In this document: positions 29,913-39,193 of the stretch, in pieces
Position numbering within the stretch: position 1 is the first letter of the stretch
Layout of the letters: every line of letters starts with the position of its first letter
DNA from: Prevotella merdae
GTDB taxonomy: Bacteria; Bacteroidota; Bacteroidia; Bacteroidales; Bacteroidaceae
DNA length: 64,000 nt
Reading direction: 5' to 3'
Assembly (NCBI RefSeq): GCF_900290275.1
Contig: NZ_LT985323.1
Span: forward strand, 62,001-126,000
Notes under the pieces: generated by a model
What the model saw: only the letters and a program-made list of their open reading frames with translations
Told to the model about the DNA's origin: nothing
The model's database searches: none
Translations under genes and position numbers: made by a program

Positions 29913-30902
29913 ATGACTATAGAGCGTTCATATGATAACGGTTCTATAAACATTAGAATAATATATATATTTAAAACATTTATGGATATAATAAAGTCAT
30001 TATTGGTTATAAAGAAATTCCTGTGGAATATCAAAATATACATCTTGGGACACTATTTCCCCAAGCAGCTGATAGAATACCGCTTCAAGGGAGTATACAA
30101 CAGAAAATTTGACTGGAATAATCCTCAGACATTCGACGAAAAGGTAAATTGGTCTAAATTGATGGCCGACACTACAGAGTGGCCGCACTTGGCTGATAAA
30201 TATGCCGTAAGAAAATTTGTTGAGGAAAAAGGATATGCGGATTCACTGGTCACTTTGTATGGAAAATGGGATAAAGTTGAAGATATAGATTGGAGTAAAC
30301 TGCCCGACAGATTCGTTATGAAGGTAAACAATGGCAGTGGTGATATTATTATATGCAAGGATAAGGCACACCTCAACATAGAGGAATGTAAGCGACATTT
30401 CAGTAAATTGTTGAAAAAGAAATTCGGATATGATATGGGGGAATTGCATTACAACAAGATAAAGCCATGTATTATAGCAGAAGAACTGCTTGACGCTGAA
30501 TGTCAGGCGTTCAAATCAAGCTCTCTTATCGATTACAAGATTTTCTCCTATGATGGAAAACCTGCTTATATTTGGGTCAGCTTCAACCGTACACCGCATA
30601 CACTTGATGTTGCTGTTTACGACACAGACTGGAAATTTCATCCTGAGTATTCCAGAACAACAGAACATTTTAGACTCTACAATCATGAACTGCCACGCCC
30701 TGCATCATTAGACAAGATGTTGGAAATGGCTTCAACCCTATCAAAAGGATTTCCATTTGTGCGTGTAGATTTATATGAAGTAGGAAACACTCCCTATTTT
30801 GGAGAAATGACTTTCACACCTGGTGCAGGATACAATGATGATTATCCTGAAGAATTCCAGAAGAAGCTGGGAGATCTTTTCCTGATTGAACGTAAAAGTT
30901 AA
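29913..30902 (+). CDS. TupA-like ATP-grasp protein, glycosyltransferase-associated
   Basis: The sequence has the features of the TupA-like ATP-grasp family found in polysaccharide clusters: FDEKVNWSKL, the segment RFVMKVNNGSGDIIICKD (nucleotide-binding strand), IIAEELL, DYKIFSYDGKP and the metal-binding end FPFVRVDLYE with GEMTFTPGAG. The family probably ligates or modifies glycans with an amino or acidic group, but the reaction is not established. The start is uncertain: an ATG at 29982 would remove 23 residues and begins closer to the conserved part. Confidence 0.82.
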   Translation: MTIERSYDNGSINIRIIYIFKTFMDIIKSLLVIKKFLWNIKIYILGHYFPKQLIEYRFKGVYNRKFDWNNPQTFDEKVNWSKLMADTTEWPHLADKYAVRKFVEEKGYADSLVTLYGKWDKVEDIDWSKLPDRFVMKVNNGSGDIIICKDKAHLNIEECKRHFSKLLKKKFGYDMGELHYNKIKPCIIAEELLDAECQAFKSSSLIDYKIFSYDGKPAYIWVSFNRTPHTLDVAVYDTDWKFHPEYSRTTEHFRLYNHELPRPASLDKMLEMASTLSKGFPFVRVDLYEVGNTPYFGEMTFTPGAGYNDDYPEEFQKKLGDLFLIERKS

Positions 30903-30920
30903 CAATAACTTTTTTCGCAT

Positions 30921-32000
30921 ATGAGAAATATAGTCCAGACATCTTCTGATATAGTTCTATCCATCGTTATGCCCGTGTTCAACCATCACAGCGATGTGAG
31001 GGAAATGATAGACAGCATACTTGCCAACACTTTCGGTGATTGGGAATTGCTTACTGTAGACGATGGTTCTGACAGCGAAACCATTGAACTGATTGAACGT
31101 TATGCTGCTTCTGACAAACGAATACGCCTAATAAAGCGCGATAGGCAACCAAAAGGTGCCCAGACTTGCCGCAATATAGGACTGTGCGAAGCGAGAGGAG
31201 AATTTGTCGTATTCTTTGACTCCGACGATTTCATTATGCCTTATTGCCTGCAGCAACGAGTTGAGCAGATGAAGGCCCATGAAGAACTCGATTTCATGGT
31301 GTTCCCTTCGGGCATATATACGGATAGAATTTTCCATACCAAAGGCTATGCCTCAATGTATGGCTATCATATATATACAGATGATGTAGAACAGTTTTCC
31401 AGCCGTCAGCTACCATTTATAGTATGGAACAATATATACAGGCGTGATGCTTTGTTGTCACACAGTCTGTGTTGGGACGAGCATCTGCTTTCGCTTCAAG
31501 ATGCCGACTTTAATATTTCGGCGATAGCGGCAGGTTTGCGGTATTCATATGCCGAGAATGCAAAGCCTGACTATGGATATCGTATAGCAAGCACCTCTTC
31601 TGTGTCAAAGAACATTAAAGGGGTGCGCCATCACGAAAGCCATGTATATGCCAACAGGAAAATGTGGAGCGTTATACAGAATGCCTATGGCAGAAAATAC
31701 AACAGGGCATTGTACCACGGAACTTTGAACATATATAATGCAGGTTTGTCGGGTAGAGGGATTGACAGTAGATTTGCAAAGGCTCTTATGGAAAGTTTGA
31801 AAGGCAAAAGCTGTTTGTACCGTTTCGTTTTCGGTATTCAGATAAACACAACACTGATTTTGCAGAAAATCATACCATCAAAGATGGCGCGACAGTTGCC
31901 AATGGCATTCTATCTGACAAAAGCGACGAAACTGCGTAAGCGTAAGGCTGATATAATAAAAGCCCTGCTTGCAGGAAAAGATCAAAAAAACGAGAAATGA
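30921..32000 (+). CDS. family 2 glycosyltransferase
   Basis: The GT-A fold domain opens with LSIVMPVFNH and continues with LLTVDDGSDSETIEL, NIGLCEARGEF and the metal/nucleotide-binding FFDSDDF. The C-terminal 150 residues lack a recognisable motif. It should transfer a sugar to the growing lipid-linked unit at the inner face of the membrane; donor and acceptor cannot be told. The stop is one base before the start of the next glycosyltransferase. Confidence 0.9.
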   Translation: MRNIVQTSSDIVLSIVMPVFNHHSDVREMIDSILANTFGDWELLTVDDGSDSETIELIERYAASDKRIRLIKRDRQPKGAQTCRNIGLCEARGEFVVFFDSDDFIMPYCLQQRVEQMKAHEELDFMVFPSGIYTDRIFHTKGYASMYGYHIYTDDVEQFSSRQLPFIVWNNIYRRDALLSHSLCWDEHLLSLQDADFNISAIAAGLRYSYAENAKPDYGYRIASTSSVSKNIKGVRHHESHVYANRKMWSVIQNAYGRKYNRALYHGTLNIYNAGLSGRGIDSRFAKALMESLKGKSCLYRFVFGIQINTTLILQKIIPSKMARQLPMAFYLTKATKLRKRKADIIKALLAGKDQKNEK

Positions 32001-32001
32001 C

Positions 32002-32916
32002 ATGAAAAGGGTTTCTGTAGTTATAGTAACATACCGTTCGGAAAAAGACATATACGACTGTTTGGCCTCTTTGTTCAAATGGGCGGATATTCCGCGCGAA
32101 GAACTTGAAGTGATTGTTGTTGACAACAACAGTCCCGAAGCAGATCGTATGTTCAACGGCATTCGAAGAATCTACGGCGACGAGATTGTTCTTGTTAACA
32201 ACACGAACAATGGCGGCTACGGACAAGGCAACAATGTTGGAATACGGCGTGCCAAGGCACCAGTGATAATGATTATGAATCCTGATGTACGGCTCAATTC
32301 ACATGTCTTCAATCATGCCCTTTCCATCTTTGCTCAGAAACAATATGTAGGTATATACGGATTGACACAGATGGTATCGGAAAACAGAAAATGTGGAACG
32401 TCGTTCAACACCACACATATGATGAACGGTTATCTGCGTATACTGCTTACTGGTATTTCCAACCGTTTCAATATATTTTTACCATCATGTATGTATGTAT
32501 CTGGGGCTTGCTTCTTCATACGTCGTGATTCATTTGAAAAGGCTGGGCTGTTTGATGAAAGTATATTTATGTATGGCGAGGAAGATGATGTTTGGTATAG
32601 AATGCGCAGAATCGGCCAAAAGACTATGTTCGATGCTTCATCGACATACATCCATCTTACGGAAGAACGCAAGACCGATGCTAATTACGAACTCAAGATG
32701 CTACGCTCCGTAATGTATGTGAACAGTAAATATGGTTTTCCTGTAATACGTACTCTTAGGGAAGAACGTCGCAGTCTGCAAATATTGCGCTTTCGCCAAT
32801 GGCTGAAGTCTTTCATAAGTGGTCGCGGATACGAGCTTGATGTTTATCGTGAATACGACGGTCTTATCCGCCAAATGATAAAAGAAGAGAGAAAGCGTAA
32901 AAGCGAGAAAATATAA
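32002..32916 (+). CDS. family 2 glycosyltransferase, rhamnosyltransferase (WbbL)-like
   Basis: I chose the ATG at 32002 (MKRVSVVIVTYRS), one base after the previous stop; an earlier in-frame ATG lies inside that gene. The sequence shows IVTYRS, EVIVVDNNSPE, NNGGYGQGNNVGI and MIMNPDVRL, then SGACFFIRRDSFEKAGLFDE and MYGEEDDVWYR. This is the pattern of WbbL-type rhamnosyltransferases and relatives. Sugar specificity is an inference. Confidence 0.9.
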   Translation: MKRVSVVIVTYRSEKDIYDCLASLFKWADIPREELEVIVVDNNSPEADRMFNGIRRIYGDEIVLVNNTNNGGYGQGNNVGIRRAKAPVIMIMNPDVRLNSHVFNHALSIFAQKQYVGIYGLTQMVSENRKCGTSFNTTHMMNGYLRILLTGISNRFNIFLPSCMYVSGACFFIRRDSFEKAGLFDESIFMYGEEDDVWYRMRRIGQKTMFDASSTYIHLTEERKTDANYELKMLRSVMYVNSKYGFPVIRTLREERRSLQILRFRQWLKSFISGRGYELDVYREYDGLIRQMIKEERKRKSEKI

Positions 32917-32938
32917 TAATAACATTAAAGTAATTAAG

Positions 32939-33865
32939 ATGTATAAGATTCCTGTATTGTTTGTTATTTTCAAGCGCAAGGACGTGTCGCTTAGAAGCTT
33001 AGAGAGACTCAAGGAGATAAAACCCTCTAAATTATATATTGCCGGCGATGGACCTCGTAAAGGTGTTGCTGGCGAAGCAGAGGCAGTGGCAGAAACACGC
33101 AAGGCAATACTTGATGCCATTAACTGGGATTGTGACGTAAAAACTAGGTTTCAAGAAAAGAACTTGGGATGCTCGTTGGGAGTATACTCTGCCATATCGT
33201 GGCTATTCGAGAACGAAGAATACGGCATCATTATAGAAGACGACTGCATTATGCAGAAGTCGTTCTTCCCATACGTGGAGGAGCTAATACACAAATATGC
33301 TTCTGATTCGCGTATTGGAATGATTTGCGGAGCTAATTACGCACAGCATGTTTCTGTTCCAGATTCATATGTTTTCAGCCGTTACAAATCGTGCCATGGT
33401 TGGGCCACATGGCGAAGGGCATGGAAACTAATGGATCTTGACATGAATTGGCGTTCCAGCAACTACTCGTATTCGGTAATAGCAAATATGGGATACAAGT
33501 CAAAAGATATAAGGTACTGGAAATACAGACTGAAAGCCATTGACTTGCATGACGTGAGTGCATGGGATTGGCAATGGTATTTCACGCTTGCTGCAAATAA
33601 CATGCTTGCGATATGCCCTAAGTTCAGCCTTACTAACAATATAGGCTTCGGCGAAGAGGCCACACACACTTCAATGGGAAAAGTACCGTCGTGTTTTTCT
33701 ACAGACAAGCAACTGGAATTTCCACTGAAACATCCGCCTTATGTCGTTCCGTACCAGCCTTTTGAAAAAGCTTTCTACCATTCGAACAATACTCTGTATA
33801 ACCGAATAAAACAGTTGTTCCCGTTTTGGTTCAAGAATATATTAAAAAAAATAGTAAGAGGATAA
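32939..33865 (+). CDS. glycosyltransferase, HlpA-like/GT-A nucleotide-diphosphosugar type
   Basis: This 308-residue protein begins PVLFVIFKRKD, with KLYIAGDGPRKG and the acidic metal-binding segment IIIEDDCIM. HGWATWRRAW follows. This matches GT-A proteins often labelled hemolysin-activation (HlpA)-like in Bacteroidetes polysaccharide loci. It lacks a signal peptide and is expected in the cytoplasm. It is followed by the LicD-like gene with a 6-bp gap. Confidence 0.78.
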   Translation: MYKIPVLFVIFKRKDVSLRSLERLKEIKPSKLYIAGDGPRKGVAGEAEAVAETRKAILDAINWDCDVKTRFQEKNLGCSLGVYSAISWLFENEEYGIIIEDDCIMQKSFFPYVEELIHKYASDSRIGMICGANYAQHVSVPDSYVFSRYKSCHGWATWRRAWKLMDLDMNWRSSNYSYSVIANMGYKSKDIRYWKYRLKAIDLHDVSAWDWQWYFTLAANNMLAICPKFSLTNNIGFGEEATHTSMGKVPSCFSTDKQLEFPLKHPPYVVPYQPFEKAFYHSNNTLYNRIKQLFPFWFKNILKKIVRG

Positions 33866-33871
33866 ATAGAT

Positions 33872-34561
33872 ATGAAATTGAAGATATATACAGACAAAGG
33901 AGTATACAAGTATAAGTTCGTTCCCATCTTTGAGGGAATAAAGCCTATTAACAAGGATATAGCAAGAGAAAATCTTGCTATACTGAAAAGGGTGTGCGAG
34001 AATGCTGGCATAACATTCATACTCTTCTACGGCACTCTTTTGGGAGCCGTAAGGGAACATGACTTCATCGACCACGACGAGGATATAGATCTCGTACTCT
34101 ACAAGGACGAAATGAGAAAATTTGAGAACCAGCTATTCCGTCTACGTGAACTAGGATTCGAGGTGGCGCGCTATGAACGTCGCGGATTTATGTCGATAAT
34201 CCGTAAGGGCGAATATATCGATTTGTACTTCTACAAGCAGTATCCTGGCAATCCTGACATCTACTACTGCTGTCAAGATATGTGCAAGAAAGAGTTCATT
34301 TTCGACCTAATGCCTTATACATTCCAAAACGACACGTATCTGGTTCCGCGCAACTACTTAGACTATTTTGAGTATTATTTCGGCAGTAACTGGCGTACGC
34401 CAATACAAAAATTCGACTTCAATATGAACAAGTTCGAACTGGCGAAGCAATATATGGTACAGTATGTGAAAAATCTGCTCCCCGTGTCGTTGATTGAAAA
34501 GATGCAGATGCGAAAGGACAAGCCACTACACGAAAAATGGTTGTCTAAAATACATCACTAG
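33872..34561 (+). CDS. LicD-family phosphotransferase-like protein
   Basis: The 229-residue protein contains YGTLLGAVRE near residue 54, followed by DHDEDIDLVL near residue 67, the signature of LicD/fukutin-type nucleotidyltransferase-fold enzymes. LicD proteins add phosphocholine or similar groups to surface glycans. No choline uptake or activation genes (licABC) lie nearby, so the transferred group is unknown. It is the last gene of the polysaccharide cluster. Confidence 0.85.
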   Translation: MKLKIYTDKGVYKYKFVPIFEGIKPINKDIARENLAILKRVCENAGITFILFYGTLLGAVREHDFIDHDEDIDLVLYKDEMRKFENQLFRLRELGFEVARYERRGFMSIIRKGEYIDLYFYKQYPGNPDIYYCCQDMCKKEFIFDLMPYTFQNDTYLVPRNYLDYFEYYFGSNWRTPIQKFDFNMNKFELAKQYMVQYVKNLLPVSLIEKMQMRKDKPLHEKWLSKIHH

Positions 34562-34704
34562 TGTACACAATATCTCTACAACTAACTATATTTAGATTAT
34601 TCCAATGAGTACTCGGCGTTTTATTAAAATAGATATCAATAAGAATATTTGGTGACATTAAGTTTCAAACCTTCCTAAACCCAATTACTTACAAACTAAC
34701 AACA

Positions 34705-37029
34705 ATGAATATTAAGATTCTTTCTGGAGTGGTGGCTTCTATTGCTATGCTCCTACCCGCTATGGCATCGGGACAAACTGCCAACTTCAACATCATTCCA
34801 CAACCACAAAAGGTGGAGGTTGCACAATCGGCTGCTCCATTTATACTCGATCAGAACACACGCATTAACATTGCTAAGGGCAACCTAAAGAACAATGCCA
34901 ATATGCTGGCACAGTACATCGAGCAGTCTACCGGATTACGTCCTGTCGTAGGCAAGGCAACCAAAGGCGGTCTTACTATAACACTCGACATCGACAAGAC
35001 CATCAGCAATGCCGAAGGCTACACTCTAAAAGTGGACAGCAAGCAAATACGTATCTGTGGTGCTACACCAGCTGGTGTATTCTATGGTATACAAACACTA
35101 CGCAAGTCGTTGCCTATAGTTAGCGGCAAGGCAGCAAAGGTTGAGATTCCTGCTGTCAACATTACAGACGCTCCGCGATTTGCCTATCGTGGCACTCATC
35201 TCGATGTATCTCGACACTTTGTTCCTACCGATTCTATTCGTACATTCATCGATATGTTGGCTTTGCACAACATCAACCGATTCCACTGGCATCTTACAGA
35301 CGACCAAGGTTGGCGCATAGAGATAAAGAAGTATCCTTTGCTTACTGCTGTTGGCTCCAAGCGTGCCCAGACAGTTATAGGTCACAATTCTGGCAAGTAT
35401 GATGGCAAGCCTTATGGTGGATTCTATACACAAAAGGAGATTCGCGACATCGTTAAATATGCAGCCGACCGCTATATCACCATAGTTCCCGAGATTGATT
35501 TTCCAGGACATATGCAGGCTGCACTTGCCGCTTATCCAGATATGGGGTGCACAGGTGGTCCATATAAGGTATGGGAGATATGGGGTGTATCCGACAATGT
35601 GCTGTGCGCTGGAAACGATAAGACAATGAAGTTTATCGACGATGTATTAAGAGAAGTTGTGGGGTTGTTTCCTTCTAAATACATACACGTAGGCGGCGAC
35701 GAGTGTCCTAAGACACAGTGGCAAAAGTGTCCTAAGTGTCAGGCACGTATCAAGGCTTTGCACCTTGAGGCTAAGGATGGACATACAGCCGAGGAGCGTC
35801 TGCAGAGTTATGTCATTACACATGCAACTAAGTTCCTTAAGTCACTTGGCCGAAACATTGTTGGTTGGGACGAGATACTTGAAGGCGGACTTGCCGATGG
35901 TGCTACCGTTATGTCATGGCGTGGAGAGAGTGGCGGAATAGCCGCAGCTAAACAGAACCACGATGTTATAATGACTCCTAACACATATCTCTATTTCGAC
36001 TATTACCAGTCGCTTGACAAGGCTAACGAGCCTGAAGCCATAGGTGGATATCTTCCTCTTGAGCGCGTATACTCTTACGAGCCTATGCCTAAGGAACTAA
36101 CATCCGAGGAGGCTCGTCACATTATTGGCGTACAGGCCAATATATGGACCGAGTATATGCCTACATTTAAGCAGATGCAGTATATGGCCTTACCACGATT
36201 GGCAGCATTGAGCGAGGTGCAGTGGAGCCAACCTGAACAGAAGAACTACAAGGACTTTGCCTGTCGTCTTATCGACTTAGCCCAGCGTTACGAGCAACTG
36301 GGCTACAATTATGCCAAGCATATGTACAACGTGGCTATTAATGTAGACAGCGACACCAAGTGGCAAGAGGATGTAGTGCGCCTTACAACTGCTGGCAATG
36401 CAGAGATACGCTATACACTCGATGGCTCTATGCCTACAATGTCAAGTGCATTGTATACTGGTCCGATGCATCTGCAGAAGTCGGCTGACATACGTGCTGC
36501 TGCCTTTCGCAACGGCAAGAGAAGCAATGTTATAAGCCAATCAATATCGTTCAACAAGGCCACTACCTGCCCTGTAACTCTGCTTCAGCCCACACATAAA
36601 AGCTATACATACGAGGGTGCAACAGTGCTTACAGATGGTATTATAGGCGATGCTGCATATAGCACTGGACGATGGTTGGGATTCTGTGGTAACGATCTTG
36701 AGGCTGTTATAGACCTTAAGAAACCTACCGACTTCTCTGAAGTAGGCTTCAATACTTGTGTGGAAAAGGGTTCATGGGTATTTGACGCACGTGGCATTGA
36801 GGTTAGCGTGTCGCAAGACGGCAAGACATTCACTACTGTTGCAACAAAGGCTCTGCCTGCAATGGAGGAGAAAGATGCCAATAAGATATACAATCACCAG
36901 ATTGACTTTACTCCAACAAAGGCCCGTTATATAAAGGTTCTCGTTAAGTCGGAGCACAGCATACCGGCATGGCACGGTGGCAAAGGCAAACCAGGCTTCT
37001 TGTTTGTGGATGAAATTTGCGTGAAGTAA
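34705..37029 (+). CDS. beta-N-acetylhexosaminidase, GH20
   Basis: The 774-residue protein starts with a signal peptide (to about residue 23, ending ASGQ). Domains in order: GH20b N-terminal domain (about 26-150), the GH20 barrel (about 155-505), a small beta domain with YTLDGSMPT (about 545-615), and an F5/8 type C carbohydrate-binding domain (about 625-770). In the barrel, FHWHLTDDQGWR is followed by HVGGDECPK, with the catalytic Asp332-Glu333 pair. It should release terminal GlcNAc or GalNAc from host or bacterial glycans. No SusC/D pair is adjacent. Confidence 0.95.
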   Translation: MNIKILSGVVASIAMLLPAMASGQTANFNIIPQPQKVEVAQSAAPFILDQNTRINIAKGNLKNNANMLAQYIEQSTGLRPVVGKATKGGLTITLDIDKTISNAEGYTLKVDSKQIRICGATPAGVFYGIQTLRKSLPIVSGKAAKVEIPAVNITDAPRFAYRGTHLDVSRHFVPTDSIRTFIDMLALHNINRFHWHLTDDQGWRIEIKKYPLLTAVGSKRAQTVIGHNSGKYDGKPYGGFYTQKEIRDIVKYAADRYITIVPEIDFPGHMQAALAAYPDMGCTGGPYKVWEIWGVSDNVLCAGNDKTMKFIDDVLREVVGLFPSKYIHVGGDECPKTQWQKCPKCQARIKALHLEAKDGHTAEERLQSYVITHATKFLKSLGRNIVGWDEILEGGLADGATVMSWRGESGGIAAAKQNHDVIMTPNTYLYFDYYQSLDKANEPEAIGGYLPLERVYSYEPMPKELTSEEARHIIGVQANIWTEYMPTFKQMQYMALPRLAALSEVQWSQPEQKNYKDFACRLIDLAQRYEQLGYNYAKHMYNVAINVDSDTKWQEDVVRLTTAGNAEIRYTLDGSMPTMSSALYTGPMHLQKSADIRAAAFRNGKRSNVISQSISFNKATTCPVTLLQPTHKSYTYEGATVLTDGIIGDAAYSTGRWLGFCGNDLEAVIDLKKPTDFSEVGFNTCVEKGSWVFDARGIEVSVSQDGKTFTTVATKALPAMEEKDANKIYNHQIDFTPTKARYIKVLVKSEHSIPAWHGGKGKPGFLFVDEICVK

Positions 37030-37038
37030 GGGATGTAT

Positions 37039-37184
37039 AAAAGGGGAGTTATTGGAAGTTAAGAAGAAGTTAATCCATCTACGATGGATGGAAGTTAACA
37101 GACTTATGTTTTGTTTACAACAATATATACATATGTCTGCTAACTTCGGTTAACTTCTTCTTAACTTCCAATAACTCCCCTTTT
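37039..37184. repeat. nested long inverted repeat, probable bidirectional terminator
   Basis: Arms 37039-37073 and 37150-37184 are perfect 35-bp inverse complements. Inside, a second imperfect pair (GAAGTTAACAGAC and GTCTGCTAACTTC) extends the structure. It lies between two convergent genes and ends in TTTTTATA on the plus strand. The arms are built from the AAGTTA word that recurs in nearby spacers. Confidence 0.8.
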
Positions 37185-37216
37185 TATATCTTCTCGTTTA
37201 TATACGATACAATGTA

Positions 37217-38923
37217 TTATTCAGCGCGGAAGCTTGAGAGATCTTCCTTGACAAAGTTGGTGATGTAAGCATGCTCGCCAAATACATTAGCCTGAGCCAT
37301 GCGTACATATACATTAGCACTCTTGGCAAAGAGTTCAGCCGAACGTGTAGCGTCTTCGAGGATGAGGAGCGACATGATAATCTCGCAAGTCATATTATAT
37401 AGACGACGTGCAAGGAAGTCGTGCATCTCCTGATCTTGAGCCTCCTTAACATACTCGAGAGCCTGCTCGTAGAGCTTAACCATCTCTTCTACACGAGCCT
37501 TCAATGGCTTCAACTCTTCGGCAACATCCTTCTCAAGCATCTCCTTGATGATACCGAGGTAAGTGCCATTAGAAATATAGCGTATAGCAGCCACTACCTG
37601 AAGCTGTGTTGTACCCTCGTAGATAGAGAAGATACGTGCATCACGATACAAACGCTGGCACTTATACTCCATGATGAAGCCCGAACCGCCATGTACTTGT
37701 ATTGCATCATAGGTATTCTGGTTGGCATACTCAGAGTTCATACCCTTAGCCAACGGAGTAAAGGCATCGGCAAGACGCGAGTACTTCTTCAGTTCCTGAC
37801 GTTCCTCGGCTGTAAGCTTGCGCTCACGCGAGATATCCTCAAGAGCCTTATAGATGTCTACATAGCGTGCTGTCTGATAAAGTATAGAACGACCTGCATC
37901 GAGCTTAGCCTTAATGCGGGCAATCATATCGTATACAGCAGGGAACTTTACTATCTCTGTATCAAACTGCTTGCGCTCACGTGCATACTTCAAAGCCTCA
38001 TCATAAGCAGCCTGGCTTACACCTACCGACTGTGCCGCAATACCAAGACGCGCACCGTTCATAAGAGCCATAACATACTTGATAAGACCCAAACGTGTAG
38101 AACCGCAGAGCTCAGCCTTAGCATTCTTGTAAACAAGCTCACATGTAGGAGAACCATGAATACCAAGCTTATGCTCGATATGACGAACAGTTACGCCACC
38201 ATCACGCTTGTCGTAGATGAACATAGACAAACCACGACCGTCACGTGTACCTTCCTCAGAACGTGCAAGTACAAGGTGAATATCAGAGTCGCCATTGGTG
38301 ATGAAACGCTTAACACCATTCAAGCGCCATGTACCATCCTCGTCCTGTGTTGCCTTAAGCATAACACGCTGAAGGTCGGAACCTGCATCAGGCTCGGTTA
38401 GGTCCATAGACATTGTCTCGCCTGCGCATACACGAGGAATGTATTTCTGGCGCTGCTCCTCCGAACCGAACTCGTACAGAGTCTCGATACAATCCTGAAG
38501 CGACCAAATGTTCTGGAAACCCGCATCTGCACAAGATACAATCTCCGAAGCCATAGAGTACGGAGTGATAGGCATGTTAAGGCCATTGTAACGGCGAGGC
38601 ATAGAGATACCCCATAATCCAGCCTGACGAGTAGCCTCAATATTCTCGTAGGTCTTAGATGCATAATGCATACGACCGTCTACGAGGTGTGGACCCTCAA
38701 GGTCTACATCTTCCGAGTTAGGCTCGATGATGTTGGCAGTGATATCGCCTGTAATCTCAAGCACACGCTTATAGTTCTCGATAGCGTCCTCAAAGTCAAC
38801 GGGCGCATCCTCAAATTTATCTTTATCAGCATAGTTGCGCTCCTTGAGCTCTACAACACGCTGCATTTCCGGGTGATTAAGATAGAAATCGTACTCCGGA
38901 TGGTCGGTATAATAGTTAGCCAT
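37217..38923 (-). CDS. acyl-CoA dehydrogenase
   Basis: This 568-residue flavoprotein has the acyl-CoA dehydrogenase signatures: DLTEPDAGSDLQ (flavin/substrate contacts), RFITNGDSDIHLV, IQVHGGSGFIMEY, and IYEGTTQLQ, whose Glu is the usual catalytic base. A C-terminal extension of about 130 residues follows. It should pass electrons to the electron-transfer flavoprotein encoded by etfA and etfB upstream on the same strand. Substrate chain length cannot be read from sequence. A 46-bp tandem repeat lies directly upstream. Confidence 0.93.
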   Translation of the reverse strand: MANYYTDHPEYDFYLNHPEMQRVVELKERNYADKDKFEDAPVDFEDAIENYKRVLEITGDITANIIEPNSEDVDLEGPHLVDGRMHYASKTYENIEATRQAGLWGISMPRRYNGLNMPITPYSMASEIVSCADAGFQNIWSLQDCIETLYEFGSEEQRQKYIPRVCAGETMSMDLTEPDAGSDLQRVMLKATQDEDGTWRLNGVKRFITNGDSDIHLVLARSEEGTRDGRGLSMFIYDKRDGGVTVRHIEHKLGIHGSPTCELVYKNAKAELCGSTRLGLIKYVMALMNGARLGIAAQSVGVSQAAYDEALKYARERKQFDTEIVKFPAVYDMIARIKAKLDAGRSILYQTARYVDIYKALEDISRERKLTAEERQELKKYSRLADAFTPLAKGMNSEYANQNTYDAIQVHGGSGFIMEYKCQRLYRDARIFSIYEGTTQLQVVAAIRYISNGTYLGIIKEMLEKDVAEELKPLKARVEEMVKLYEQALEYVKEAQDQEMHDFLARRLYNMTCEIIMSLLILEDATRSAELFAKSANVYVRMAQANVFGEHAYITNFVKEDLSSFRAE

Positions 38924-38950
38924 TGTTTTTTAAAGAATTTAGAGAATTTA

Positions 38951-39175
38951 AAGAAGTTAGAGAAGTTAGAGCCATATGCTGTTCTCCTACATTCTTAAGA
39001 AGTTAGAGAAGTTAGAGCCATATGCTGTTCTCCTACATTCTTAAGAAGTTAGAGAAGTTAGAGCCATATGCTGTTCTCCTACATTCTTAAGAAATTAGAG
39101 AAGTTAGAGCCATATGCTGTTCTCCTACATTCTTAAGAAATTAGAGAAGTTAGAGCCATATGCTGTTCTCCTACA
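38951..39175. repeat. 46-bp tandem repeat, five units
   Basis: Units begin at 38951, 38997, 39043, 39089 and 39135. Units 1-3 are identical, units 4 and 5 carry AAGAAATTAG for AAGAAGTTAG, and unit 5 is slightly short. Each unit holds two AGAAGTTAG words, CCATATG and TTCTCCTACATTC. It sits upstream of the acyl-CoA dehydrogenase gene. There are no spacers, so it is not CRISPR. Confidence 0.95.
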
Positions 39176-39193
39176 TATTACTTGTTATCATAG

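Noticed and set aside
37421..38401. 326-codon plus-strand frame opposite the acyl-CoA dehydrogenase gene
   Set aside because: The opposite strand encodes a clear full-length enzyme, and this frame has no recognisable motif or promoter.
38951..39175. Possible CRISPR array
   Set aside because: The 46-bp units are contiguous with no variable spacers, and no cas genes are seen.
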